Position numbers and translations under genes: made by a program
Notes under the pieces: model-generated
Told to the model about the DNA's origin: nothing
Database searches by the model: none
Seen by the model: the letters and a program-made list of their open reading frames with translations, nothing else
Shown: one piece after another, positions 34,146 through 44,255 of the stretch
Layout: every line of letters starts with the position of its first letter
How positions within the stretch are numbered: the stretch's first letter is position 1
Assembly (NCBI GenBank): GCA_026018925.1
Contig: JAKSZU010000003.1
Location: 9,883,236 to 9,947,235, forward strand
Source: Tupaia tana
Lineage: Eukaryota > Chordata > Mammalia > Scandentia > Tupaiidae
DNA length: 64,000 bases
Reading direction: 5' to 3'

Positions 34146-35030
34146 AAATCAATACTAATCACCTACAAGAACACAATATACTAAATAGACATCAAGAAAG
34201 TTTTATGATGATTTTGTGTCTATAAGGGTCCCATGCCTAGATGTGTTGGGATGGTCTGTATTTGGTCTGTGTTTCCTGGCAAAAGAATGTTCTTACACCG
34301 TGACCATTTTTATTTACCTTTTCATTATTCTAATGAAGTTGAAATCACATCATTCAAGGTCAAATTCAAATTCCGTTGTTCCACACATGATAAAATTAGA
34401 TGTGTTTATGTCTTGCTATATGACACTTAAATTACTCATAAAATAAGTTGATAATATTACTACAAAATGCTCTGTCCCATTCTGGAAATTCTTTGGTGAT
34501 CTTTCAACTGGACTGATCATTCCAAGCGTGGAATGTTTAAAATCAGAGAAGTTTTAAAATATCGAAGCAGATTGTCTGTTGTGGCCTTACCCAGTTTTGT
34601 AATTTTAAGATTGTACATTTATAGGTGCCATTAAAATATTCTTGCATTTTATGAAACTTTGAATTTATTAGACCAGTAATTATATCCTAAAGAATGCTTA
34701 TTGATGATTTTTTTTATTGCTGTGGACAGCATAAATTAGAAATTTGTTACAAAAGTTAAATTCAAAAGTATTGTCTCTAGAATTTTTGTGTTGATGTCTA
34801 AAATAAAGGGAATTTCATAAGAAAAGGGAAATTTATCCAAAATTTATTTATAAAATCAATTGCTTAATTCAAACTGATTTCTAATAAAAAGTTCTGTCTA
34901 TAGTAAGGTTTCTTTAAATGAATAATATCACTAATGAAAGTATTATTTTAAATATCAATACAAGAACAGAAATAATCTAATGAAAACATAAAATTGAAGT
35001 GTAATTCTTGAATTTTAGTGTAAATAATAA
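34146..35030. other. Unique AT-rich sequence
   Basis: Nothing recognised. Confidence 0.5.
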
Positions 35031-35036
35031 AGCACG

Positions 35037-35310
35037 TTGGAGCCAGACCGGCAGAGCAGTGGTTGAGGGTTGTGCAGAGGAAGCTGAGTCCCACAGGGCT
35101 GAGCAGGGTTTCAGTTCCAGCCCTGATGACTTACGCCCCAGGAGTGTGCATGCATGCCCCAAATCCTGATGGGAAGGAGAAATGGAGAACACAAGACTGC
35201 AGCATGCCCAAGCCTGTTGGGAGATTCTCTCTCTCACTCTCTCTCTCTATTTCTCTCTCTAATGCACACATGCCCTCTAGAATAATAAAAGAAAAAATGT
35301 TTTAAGAAAA
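35037..35310 (+). mobile_element. Old diverged SINE of the same family
   Basis: GAGCCAGACCGGCAGAGCAG head, TTTCAGTTCCAGCCC B-box relic, CATGCCCCAAATCCTGATGG middle, CTCTCTCTC block and an AATAATAAAAG tail. Confidence 0.7.
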
Positions 35311-35564
35311 GAATAAAGCATCTTGAACGACAGTTTGAGCGTTGCAAGAAAACTTGTTGTATGTGGCCTACTTTGTGTGCGTTCCTCAAGAAGCTGAAGG
35401 TTCTGTTCTCAAATATACTATTACCACCTCCTCCCCACTCCCCCAGATCAAATCTGTTAGTGTTTTGAAACAGCCAAACTTTTCAACTCTGCAATAGATA
35501 TGTTAAGTAAGACTTGTGAAGAAGGCGTAACTAGACTGATGAACACATGTAGCCTGTGGTTATA

Positions 35565-35745
35565 ACATCTGGGATTGCAAACGGTTCTGCATATGTTCAC
35601 GGTGTGACCTTAGGTTGGTACCTAAACTCTTCAAACCCCAAATTGTCCATTTCCAAAATGAAAATGACTGTCTTCTTCATAAGACAGTGTGAGATTTGAG
35701 TGATACATGACATGAAAGCACTTAACACATAAGGACGATGTGGGA
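35565..35745 (+). mobile_element. MIR
   Basis: CTGGGATTGCAAAC, GGTGTGACCTTAGG, CTAAACTCTTCAAACCCC, CCAAAATGAAAATGACTG and AAAGCACTTAACACATAAGG follow the sense MIR order. Confidence 0.65.
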
Positions 35746-35879
35746 GAGATAGGAAGGTGATATATTTTTAATTTCCCATGAAATATTTCCCCCTCCAGGG
35801 ATTCCACCTTCAAGTGCCAGCAGGAAACAAATTTCCTGTTCTGAAGGAAAGGATTCATTCTGTCTAGAAGGCATTGACT

Positions 35880-37500
35880 GATCTTAGCATCAAAGCTGAT
35901 GTCTCACAGCAATAGCAATCTTTAAAGCCAGGCCTTACCTGTTTGAAAAAAAAAAATGATTTTCTAAATTTCTTTAACTCAACATAACATATCAAATGCT
36001 AAAATCTTCCTGATCAGATCATATAGCCTGGGGTAGAGAAGAAATAGAAATTGCATCCTGTCTCACATTGGTACGTCTCAGGAGAAGGGAGGCAGAGATA
36101 AGGAGACCCAGTGGTAAGGCACCTGTATCTTGATGCTTGTCTGTGCTGGAGGGAGAGGTGAGGAATTAGGATAAACTTTTAAAGTAGAGAGTATTTCTTC
36201 TTATTTCCTGTTTAGGTGTCTGGGAGAGAATAACTATATAGACTGTGCCTCACACCAACTGGTTGAAGTAGCCGTGAGACTGTAAAAAACATGGATGTGG
36301 TAAGTAAGAAGTATGTAAGACGGTATCACTGAGCAGCTCCATGTCGCTTTTATAAGACAGAGGTCTCAGAATCTCTCTATGTCCTTGGGAATGCAGTGGA
36401 GATGGGAGGACGTGATCAGAAGTTGGATGCAAGTCTGACTGGAGAGCCTGCCCCACATGATGCCATGGACAGGGGAGATGCCTCTAGCTATAGGGCCACT
36501 CACATGAAACTGCAGAAGCCATGACTAGACCCACATGGGTGTGCAATCAATTGAGAATCCAGATGGAGAGGATATGTAAGAGGGACAGATGCCTCCTGGA
36601 AGCACGGTGACTACAGAATCAACAAGCGTCATCATAGTCACAATTGAGCAGCAAATACTAGTAAATAAAACCAGAGAGGAACTGGATCCATGAGGCCTGC
36701 GTTGATAGCGGCCAGTACTTGTCCATGGATGATGGCCACTCATCAGAGTCACATGAGGTCATAGGTCCATCTCCTTGATGCTCCCTGTGACTCAGTCACA
36801 CACATCTTTTAAACTGCTGTTAGAGAGGAGAGGGGGAATGGAGAATCTGAAAGTATCCAACATGAAGAGGTTTCCCCAATGCCCATTACCTGACTGAATT
36901 AGATGTAGGCTTTCCCACTTACTATCCATAGGAGAGGGGAAAAGACTTATGCCTGAGATGAAATTATCCAGGAAAAATCCAAGGATGCTCTTAATAGAGT
37001 TTTCCCCATCTAGTTACTAGGCCACGCCAATACAATGACTGAAATAATCCTCACAAAACCATCATTAGGAAAATATGGCTGTCATCTCCACCAATCCCTG
37101 CAACAATAACGGAAGTCATTAGACTTTATCACAATACACGGGGGGAGGTAAAACGAACCAAGTTCAGTGTTGCACTGTGAATGGATTGTGGAGGGAAGGA
37201 TAGATAGGCAAGCATCCTTCAGATTTTGTTTCCAATGGTTAACTATCATTTATCTAACTCTGATGACCATGTCACCTCCACAAAACTCTGTTCAAAGGTA
37301 AGAAAGCTAAATGAGTAAGAATTATTGGCAAGATGGCGATGCTGGATCCACATGAAGAGATCCTGGCTTCACATCCCAGGGCCCCCTCACACACACCAGG
37401 CATTCACAGATGAGCCTGTGATCTGAGCTGACGGAGACTGGGGGTGGATGGAGACTCAAGGATCTTCTTGGGTGTATCTCTCTCTCAGAGTAAATAAATA
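35880..37500. other. Unclassified block, possibly an old retroelement
   Basis: This 1.6-kb block is less AT-rich than its surroundings and free of SINEs. It has short open frames on the minus strand (36250-36456 and 36525-36752) with no domain I can name. Near the end, CAAGATGGCG (37329-37338) is a YY1-type word, and AATAAATA lies at 37492-37499. An LTR or L1 5' fragment is possible, unproven. Confidence 0.35.
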
Positions 37501-37502
37501 CA

Positions 37503-37748
37503 CTTTCTTTTTTTTTAAGAGATAGTTTTGCTATAGGGCACATGCATTCACAGAGAGACAGAGAGACAGAAATCAAGAAATCATCCCCCAGGGAGGATGG
37601 CCACACTGGAATCCCTTCTCCTCCAGTCTCCTCTTGGGATTTTGGGAATGCACACCCAGTGTGTTTGAAGCTGCCAGGTCTGGGACTCAAACCACTGTCG
37701 ATCATGTGAGAATCCAGTGATGTAATCATTATGCCATCTGCTGGTCCC
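37503..37748 (-). mobile_element. Long-form SINE with CTCF-like head
   Basis: TAGTTTTGCTATAGGGCACATG, GA block, CCCCCAGGGAGG hairpin, head with TGCCATCTGCTGG (37732-37744), ending in GGTCCC. Confidence 0.85.
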
Positions 37749-38486
37749 AAAAAACAGACTTTTTAAAAGAACGAAGTAATTATCCTCTCATGGTCCTCTA
37801 GATTTTGGCTTAATAGTGATACACAATAAATGGAAGAAAACTAGAGTTAAATAGTGTTTTGTTAGAAAAGAAAGAAAATCCAAAGGAAAAATTTAGGTGT
37901 ACATTTAAATAAAGGCCTTACTAACACACGTTTTAACCGAGAAACACTTGCAGGTTCCTTCTACCAAACAATGCAAAATACAAATATATTAATTGATGTC
38001 ACCACAAAAGCCCACCAATTCCCTTTCTTTAGATGGTTTACAGATTGAGAAATTAGTTACTGGGCATGAAGTTGACCTTCATTTCAGACACATGAAAAAA
38101 TATGGATTTAAGTTAGAATGATAATAATTTTCCTCAGGCAATTTTGGAAGAGGTGTAATTTTGTAGCTAAAATAGAAATTTTGGGGAAAAAAAAAGAATC
38201 TACCTTTAAAATGTCAATTCCTAATCATTTCCCTGATGTAAAATCAATGACCATCAGCAGGTAAAAATGAATGTTCTCACTTATTTTGTGAAGGTGACAC
38301 TAGTCTTTCAATACTGTGTTTTTAATGTTCTCCTTTTTTCCTTACAATGTTTTCACTTAGGTGTTTTGTTTGGCTTTACTAGTTCAAATTTTAGTAACAG
38401 CTTTTTGTCTGGGTTAATATCTTGACAGAGTTGTAGTAATTCTTGCAAAATTCTTAAAAAAGATAATACCTTAAAATTGAACAGTT
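37749..38486. other. Unique AT-rich sequence
   Basis: Nothing recognised. Confidence 0.5.
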
Positions 38487-38773
38487 TCATAAAGGTATCT
38501 TTTTTTTGGAGAGGTTTTTGCTATAAGGCATGTGCGCTCACCAGAAAGACAGAGAGAGATAGAGAGACAGAAAGTGAGAAATCACCCCCCAGGGGGGATG
38601 GCCACGCCACAATCCCTTCTCCTCCATTCTCCTCTTGGGATCTTGGGCACACACACATACGCGCCTGGCGTGAGTTCAAGCCTCCAGGTCTGGGACTTGA
38701 ACTGCTGTTGACTACATGGGAGTCCAGCGACATAGCCATTATACTAACTGCTGGTCCCTCATAAAGGTATCTT
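38487..38773 (-). mobile_element. Long-form SINE with perfect target duplication
   Basis: Body 38502-38758. TCATAAAGGTATCTT is found at 38487-38501 and 38759-38773. The body is complete and CpG-bearing. Confidence 0.95.
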
Positions 38774-38985
38774 GACCTCATACTAGCAGAGACTTGGACA
38801 GCTATATGGGAACAGCTTGGCCATTTCGGGATTGCTAGGAGCAACATAAATATCACAAATTAGAGAGAAAAAAAATGGAGATTATCAAAATTATATGTCT
38901 AAAACTAATTGCTTTAATTATTAGTAAATATTTTAGACTTAGAGAATTGTTGTAAGGTAAACTTTTTCAAAAAGTAACATACATA

Positions 38986-39103
38986 GGGGCCTGCAAGTGG
39001 TGTGGTGGTTAAAGTACTGAACTCTCACATGACCAACCAAGATTCGAGTATTAGACCTGGCAGCTTAAAAATCACTCTGGGTGTGTGTGTGTTAATGCCC
39101 AAG
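38986..39103 (+). mobile_element. SINE 5' half
   Basis: GGGGCCTGCAAGTGGTGTGG, AGATTCGAGTATTAG (B-box relic), CTTAAAAATCACTCTGGGTG and GTTAATGCCCAAGAT. It ends abruptly at the TATATC repeat; the CT block and tail are absent. Confidence 0.75.
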
Positions 39104-39219
39104 ATATATCTATATCTATCTATATCTATATCTATATCTATATCTATATCTATATCTATATCTATATCTATATCATCTATATCTATCTATATCTATCTAT
39201 CTATCTATCTATCTATCTA
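39104..39219. repeat. TATATC/ATCT microsatellite
   Basis: Hexamer TATATC units (39105-39174) pass into ATCT tetramers (39175-39219). Confidence 0.95.
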
Positions 39220-39244
39220 AACGTTTAAATGTGTATATTGAAAA

Positions 39245-39519
39245 TGTATGGATATTAGGACCAGCAGATGGCATAACGACTATGTCGCTGGACTCCCATG
39301 TAGTTGACTGTGGTTCGAGTCCCAGATGCGGTGGCTTAAACTGGGTGCGTGTGCATATGTGCCCAAGATCCCGAAAGGAGAATGAGAGAAGGGATTGCAG
39401 CATGGCCATCCCCCCAGGGGATGATTTCTTGCTTTCTGTCTGTCTCTCTGTCTTTCTGGTGAGTGCATGTGCCCTATAGCAAAAACCTCTCAAAAAAAAG
39501 AAAGAAATTGTATGGGTAT
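39245..39519 (+). mobile_element. Long-form SINE with CTCF-like head
   Basis: Body 39257-39502, including CCAGCAGATGGCA at 39261-39273, B box GGTTCGAGTCC, CCCCCCAGGGGAT hairpin. Flanking TGTATGGATATTA and TGTATGGGTATAA are a near-perfect target duplication. Confidence 0.9.
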
Positions 39520-39865
39520 AACTGTCCTCAATTGTACAGTATATAAAAACATAGACTTTAAGTATTTTTCAAGTTTATTAATAAAGCATATTAAAGTTAC
39601 TTGGCATAAAATAGGTATAAATAATAACTGATCACTATGCATGTGTGTCTGGTTTGTGGAACTTACTAAAATTGTATCAAACTCACAAACAGCAATTTAG
39701 TGCAATTTGGTATTGTGCCATGTCACAATAGTCATTCAAGCATATTAGGATTCTGGCCAGTAAACTTTTAAAAACAAAATACAATTTTAAGAAAATCAAA
39801 GATAATATAGTTTAATATGCAAAGAGTTTATTTCTTATGACACTTTAAAACATTTATTTTCTTTA
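39520..39865. other. Unique AT-rich sequence
   Basis: Nothing recognised. Confidence 0.5.
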
Positions 39866-39869
39866 TTCA

Positions 39870-39985
39870 CACATAGCACATGCTCATGCACGAGAGAGAG
39901 CGAGAGTGAGAGAGCAGCACCCTTGGCTCGGTTTCATCCTACCACAGCTCCCTTTCCCCAGCCCTCCAGCTCCTCAGGATACAAA
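39870..39985 (-). mobile_element. Possible SINE fragment
   Basis: CACATGCTCATGCACGAGAG, GAGAG block and CACAGCTCCCTTTCC resemble the tail half of the family. No head is seen. Confidence 0.4.
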
Positions 39986-40079
39986 GGATTTCTTAAAATA
40001 TACCCAGATAAAAGAGTATCTCCAATAAATAGATCACAAAGGATAGCTGAAAAATCATAAGATCTGATGATTTAAAAGC

Positions 40080-40325
40080 TGTCGTCAGTGGGCCAGCATG
40101 CGGCACAGAGGTGAAGGCAAATGGATTCTAGATGGCCAACTTTACGTTTCGAGTCCCAGACCTGGCAGCTTGAAATCATGCCAGGTACATGAGTGTGCAT
40201 GTCTCAAATCCATAGAGGAGAATGAGGGAGAAGGGATTGCAGCATGGCCATCCTCCTTGGGATCCTCCTTATCTACTTCTCTCTCTCCTCTCTCTCTCTT
40301 TCTCCAGTGAGTACATGTGCCCTAT

Positions 40326-40361
<36 letters not shown>

Positions 40362-40367
40362 TCGTCA
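40080..40367 (+). mobile_element. Long-form SINE
   Basis: Body from 40089 (GTGGGCCAGCATGCGGCAC) to an A run (40328-40357) after GTGCCCTATAGC. CTGTCGTCA before and at 40359-40367 is the target duplication. Confidence 0.88.
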
Positions 40368-40479
40368 TCAGTTAATACTATGAAATATGTAAAACACATC
40401 ACCAATGGGAGTCAGTTTTCTCTGTTCTAAGATGCCAAGTTATCCATGATGCCCAGAGCATTCAGCTCAGATGTGTGCC

Positions 40480-41200
40480 TTTAGATAACAGGGTAGCTGG
40501 GTTCAAAGTGGTCGCTGATGTTGAGGAAAAATGGTCTGATCAGGAGGACTGAAGTCAAGGAGAGATCCCAGGGGAAGGGAGTGTGGTGTGAGTCCCAGTA
40601 AGACCAGGAGAATCTGAGGACATGGGGACAACACACGTGTGGAAGCATGTATGTGTCTATCGAAACAATTCTGACTGCGACTAGTCAGAGGCCCAGAAAT
40701 AGCTGATGGCTCTTGTACTTCTAAGGCTAGCTCTGCTTCCTCAAATGGCTCACCGCATTTAAATGGTGATAACATCTCTTGCAGAATGAGGTATCCAAGG
40801 AGGTTAAGTTTCAGAGGTCTGTTATGAAGCCAGTAAGTCTTCACCTTGGAGCTGATGTAGTATACAAGGTGCAAAGGGGCTATGCCGGCCTGTAATATGC
40901 AGGACGTTGGCCATCACTCTGTGATGTCTTCAGAAACTCTTGGACCGAGTGGCATACAAAATCTCACCAGTGTTTTATCTTAGACATATTATGAGCCAAC
41001 CTTTGGCACCATCTTAAGGACTGACCTATAATCACAAACCTGAAGTTTGAAATTCCTGTTTATTATGAAATGAAACACAAGGCAGTAAGGCCAATGACAA
41101 GTTTCAGCCATAATGGATGTGTCTCATCTCTGTCCTGGAGTTTCATGTTCCAGGGGGTAGCTGAATAATTTAATCTTCATGAGCCATAAATTTTAGTCCT
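40480..41200 (-). other. Unidentified block, possibly a decayed retrocopy
   Basis: The block is GC-richer than its flanks. The minus strand has a 123-codon open frame (40503-40874) and further broken frame upstream. I cannot match it to a known protein, and frame length alone is weak evidence. An old unnamed repeat is equally possible. Confidence 0.25.
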
Positions 41201-41840
41201 CCTTCTAAAGTTTGGCAATGGTCCCAGCTCATTTCATTTATGATGTGGATTTTTTTTGAGACCATGAGTATTCAGAAAGTGAAAAAGGGCAACCATCATC
41301 TCATTATATGAGTGTATTTCTGTTCTTTTTTTTTTCCTTCCAGTAATACTTTATTGATTTATTAATCAGCAACAAATCAAAGGGTAAGGACATGCCATTT
41401 CCTCATTAATTAGTCATAGGAACAAGCAATACGAATCAGTCTTACTTCAACTACAATTAGAAATTTTTTTTTTATTTCCCTTGAGAGAAGAGAGTGAAGT
41501 ATAGAATGTTATTACGCTTTATATTTTTTACAGAATGAAAACATATATCGAGTATTATGCCTAAGAGTCAAACCTCAGGAAATACATAATCAGAAAATAG
41601 CTTTCGATGCCTGAGAGTTTTTATTCATAATTTGAAAGACTCATTGTTTCATCATAGCACATACATTTTTTTTCAGTTCACCCAAATGTCACTTCCCTCC
41701 TCATCTAAACAATGAGTTGCTAAAGTGAGAAAAGAATAGATTTTAGAAACAAACAAACAAACAAAAACAACAACAACAAAAAACAAGGTTCTACCTATGC
41801 ATTTATTGAATTTTAAATATTCAGTTACCTATCAGTGGTT
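41201..41840. other. Unique AT-rich sequence
   Basis: An AAC/AAAC-rich simple stretch lies at 41749-41785. Otherwise nothing recognised. Confidence 0.5.
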
Positions 41841-41844
41841 ATTC

Positions 41845-42110
41845 AGCAAATATTTATTGGCAACTACAATGTCCCTAGCAGTGGGCAAGCTGCTGTATTT
41901 ACTTGATAATGTGCACAAAATACTGAGTGGCTGGAAAAGTCATAATACATTTCTGCATAGAAAAACATAGAAAAAGTACATCATGACTCTTCCGACAACT
42001 CAATACTTATGGTTCTAGAAATCACAATCGACCCTCAAAAGAGACAATGCAAACATTAAACAAATAAACATCAAAATAAATGCATTATTATACACTGAGA
42101 TAATTCAACA
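41845..42110 (-). mobile_element. L2 3' end split by a MITE
   Basis: Left part: CAGCAAATATTTATTGGCAA and GTCCCTAGCAGTGGGCAAG. Right part after the MITE: TTATGGTTCTAGAAATCAC, then AACAAATAAACATC. Together they follow the antisense L2 order. Confidence 0.65.
41923..42003. mobile_element. TA-flanked mariner-type MITE
   Basis: 81 bp with terminal inverted repeats (left CTGAGTGGCTGGAAAAGTCA; right, read as complement, TTGAGTTGTCGGAAGAGTCA). TA lies at 41921-41922 and 42004-42005, the mariner target duplication. Same family as 16915-16990. Confidence 0.8.
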
Positions 42111-42225
42111 TAAAAACATTTCTATTTTTTTTAATTAGTTTTGGTGGTTTGAACTTCTCTTGTTTGTCTCAGATCCCTACCAAAGCAGTTGATAATTAAA
42201 TACAAATGTTCCTTTGCTGAAGCCA

Positions 42226-43480
42226 TGTTCCAGCCGGGGTGGGTCGAAACTCGTACATAGGAAGGCGACACGGGTGAATAAAATCAGACTGAGACCTCAT
42301 GCCCCTTAGCATGTTCTTAGCCGGTTACAGCCAGAGTAAGCTCAAGACTGCAGCCCTGATCGCCAGGAGACATGTGTATTTATTATTGAAGGAGTTTTAC
42401 AGGAGTAGGATGGGTGAGGGGAAGTTAAGTGAAAGATTTTACTCCAAAAGGTAAAGCATTCAAAGTATAGGAACAATAATCATAAAACATGACGTCTGTT
42501 TTACTTAGGTATAAACAGTCATAATTCTTAGAATGAGGAAGTCCACTTGTATGGTGCATTCTCTCCTTAGATCTTGATTACCGGGGAGGGTCTTTTGGAT
42601 GAAGGGGCTCCCAGGAATCTTAATAATCTCAGTCCCAGACCAGTTTGATAACTTCAGTCCCAGATCCGCTTGAGAACTTGAGCTCCAGGTCAGCTTGAGA
42701 ACTTCAGCCTCAGGCTAGGGTGGCAGCAAATTGCTGGTTACAAGGACCTAGAAATAAATCCTGTCTGGTTAAGTAAAGACAAGGTTAATATATACTAAAG
42801 TGGAATACCTGTATTATCTCTGGGGTAATCCACAGCTAAGAGGGTGAGTCTAATGTCTACATGGGAAAGGAATGTGGTCTTGTGAGCAGCTGAATGACTG
42901 ACCTAAAGGTTACTGTGTACTTGGGACTTTCTACGTGCTGCTCTATACAATGGCTGTGGCTTGGGGAATGGCAATCTTCCCTTGTCTTGAGATTAAAGGT
43001 GGCTCATGGTCTTTGGTGTAACAGCACCTCGTGGATGAGTCCCTGAGCCCCTCCCAGCTACTGAGATCGTTTTGCCAATTTAGTAGTTTTAACCTAAACC
43101 TTCCTAATGCTTATCCATGTAATCCCCAGTAGGAGAAGTGAATGCAGCATTCTTTATTGACATTTTCCAGGAGGGTGGGGTGAATCTAATGGGAGTAATT
43201 CCCGTTCGCAGCCGCCGCCTTAGTGGATCCGCATTCCTTCAGGATTATTGTAAAAGTTATAGTAAGGCAGGGGGTGCCTTTATGGGGTACCGGGGTACGG
43301 CAATAAAGCCCATGGCAGAGAGATTGAGTGCGGGCCAGTACAGCAACACAATGGAGGTGAGGTCCAGAACTTGTAAAACTGTTGACCTTGCAAACAGTTC
43401 TCCTCAGCCGAGTCCTTGCTTAGGCATGAGGGGCAGTTCTTTCATACTCAGCTTGTGTTAACTGCATGGTCCCAGCATTC
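42226..43480 (-). mobile_element. Probable solo LTR of an endogenous retrovirus
   Basis: Read on the minus strand, the sequence ends in TTTCGACCCACCCCGGCTGG followed by AACA, much like the 3' end of class II (betaretrovirus-like) LTRs. A polyadenylation signal AATAAA lies upstream near 42379-42384. It is GC-richer than the flanks with CpGs kept. No primer-binding site matching the usual lysine-tRNA type follows, so a solo LTR is likely. The left (3') edge at 42226 is fairly clear, the right edge is uncertain. A short plus-strand open frame at 43138-43461 is not credible as a gene. Confidence 0.5.
42630..42715. repeat. 25-bp tandem repeat inside the LTR
   Basis: Three full units start at 42630, 42655 and 42680 and a partial one at 42705; each ends in TTGAGAACTT or TTGATAACTT. 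Confidence 0.9.
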
Positions 43481-43647
43481 CTTCTTACTGAAATGCTCTT
43501 TTTTGTGTGTATGATACCCATTTGGATCTGTGTTTTTATTTAAACTCATTTTTTTAATGATATTGCTAAGATCAAAAGTAGCCTAGTAGGGATTATAGCA
43601 AACCACTGGACATTATTTTTGCCTTAAGTTGTTTTATTTTTTTAAAA

Positions 43648-43695
43648 GTTCATGATCCAGTATGTGCATGGATAAGAGGGGGGGGGGGGGGAGGG

Positions 43696-43748
<53 letters not shown>

Positions 43749-43930
43749 GCATTGTGCATAGGGTCTGGTCACACCATAATCCCTGCCCTCCAATCCTCCA
43801 GCCCATCAGATCTTTGGTGGACACACTCATGCCTGGTGTGTTTCAGGCTGACTGGGCCAAGGTTTCAAACGGTAGTCACCATGTGCATTACCAGTTCACG
43901 ATGGAATTGGCTCTGGCTAAAGTTTTAAAG
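43648..43930 (-). mobile_element. Old SINE with a giant purine tract
   Basis: ATCCAGTATGTGCATGG is followed by G14 and a GA repeat in the place of the GA block, then TCTGGTCACACCATAATCCC and a degraded head. Confidence 0.6.
43674..43745. repeat. 72-bp homopurine tract with G14
   Basis: G14 (43678-43691), then AGGGGAGGGA and about 22 GA units; no pyrimidine in the whole tract. Confidence 0.95.
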
Positions 43931-44255
43931 GTACTTTCCTAACTCCCAAGTTATTTATTTTCATGCTTTGACTTTTTTTTTTTTTTTAAATTAGTATTTT
44001 TAAAACCAATTTAACATTTAATTGGCACAAAAATGAAAAGTTATTTGCAGGTGATAATGTATATGGTAATGTCTTTGTCTAGACTGATATGCACTGTATA
44101 CATGCTGGGAAAATCCATGCTGTACACTATAAAGATATATAGTGATTAAATATAAATAATACATATATGTATAATAAAAAATAATAAACACAGGAAGAGC
44201 ATGCTGCAAAGAAAAACAAAACAAAACAACAACAAACTAATGTAAAGGAGATTTT
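43931..44255. other. Unique AT-rich sequence
   Basis: Nothing recognised. Confidence 0.5.

Noticed and set aside
36455-36480. REST/NRSE site
   Set aside because: Only the CCATGGACAG half is present; the other half-site is missing at the required distance.
42630-42715. CRISPR-like array
   Set aside because: The 25-bp units are directly adjacent with no spacers, and the sequence is mammalian.
43138-43461. 107-codon open frame
   Set aside because: It lies in or beside the probable LTR on the strand opposite to the LTR and matches no domain.
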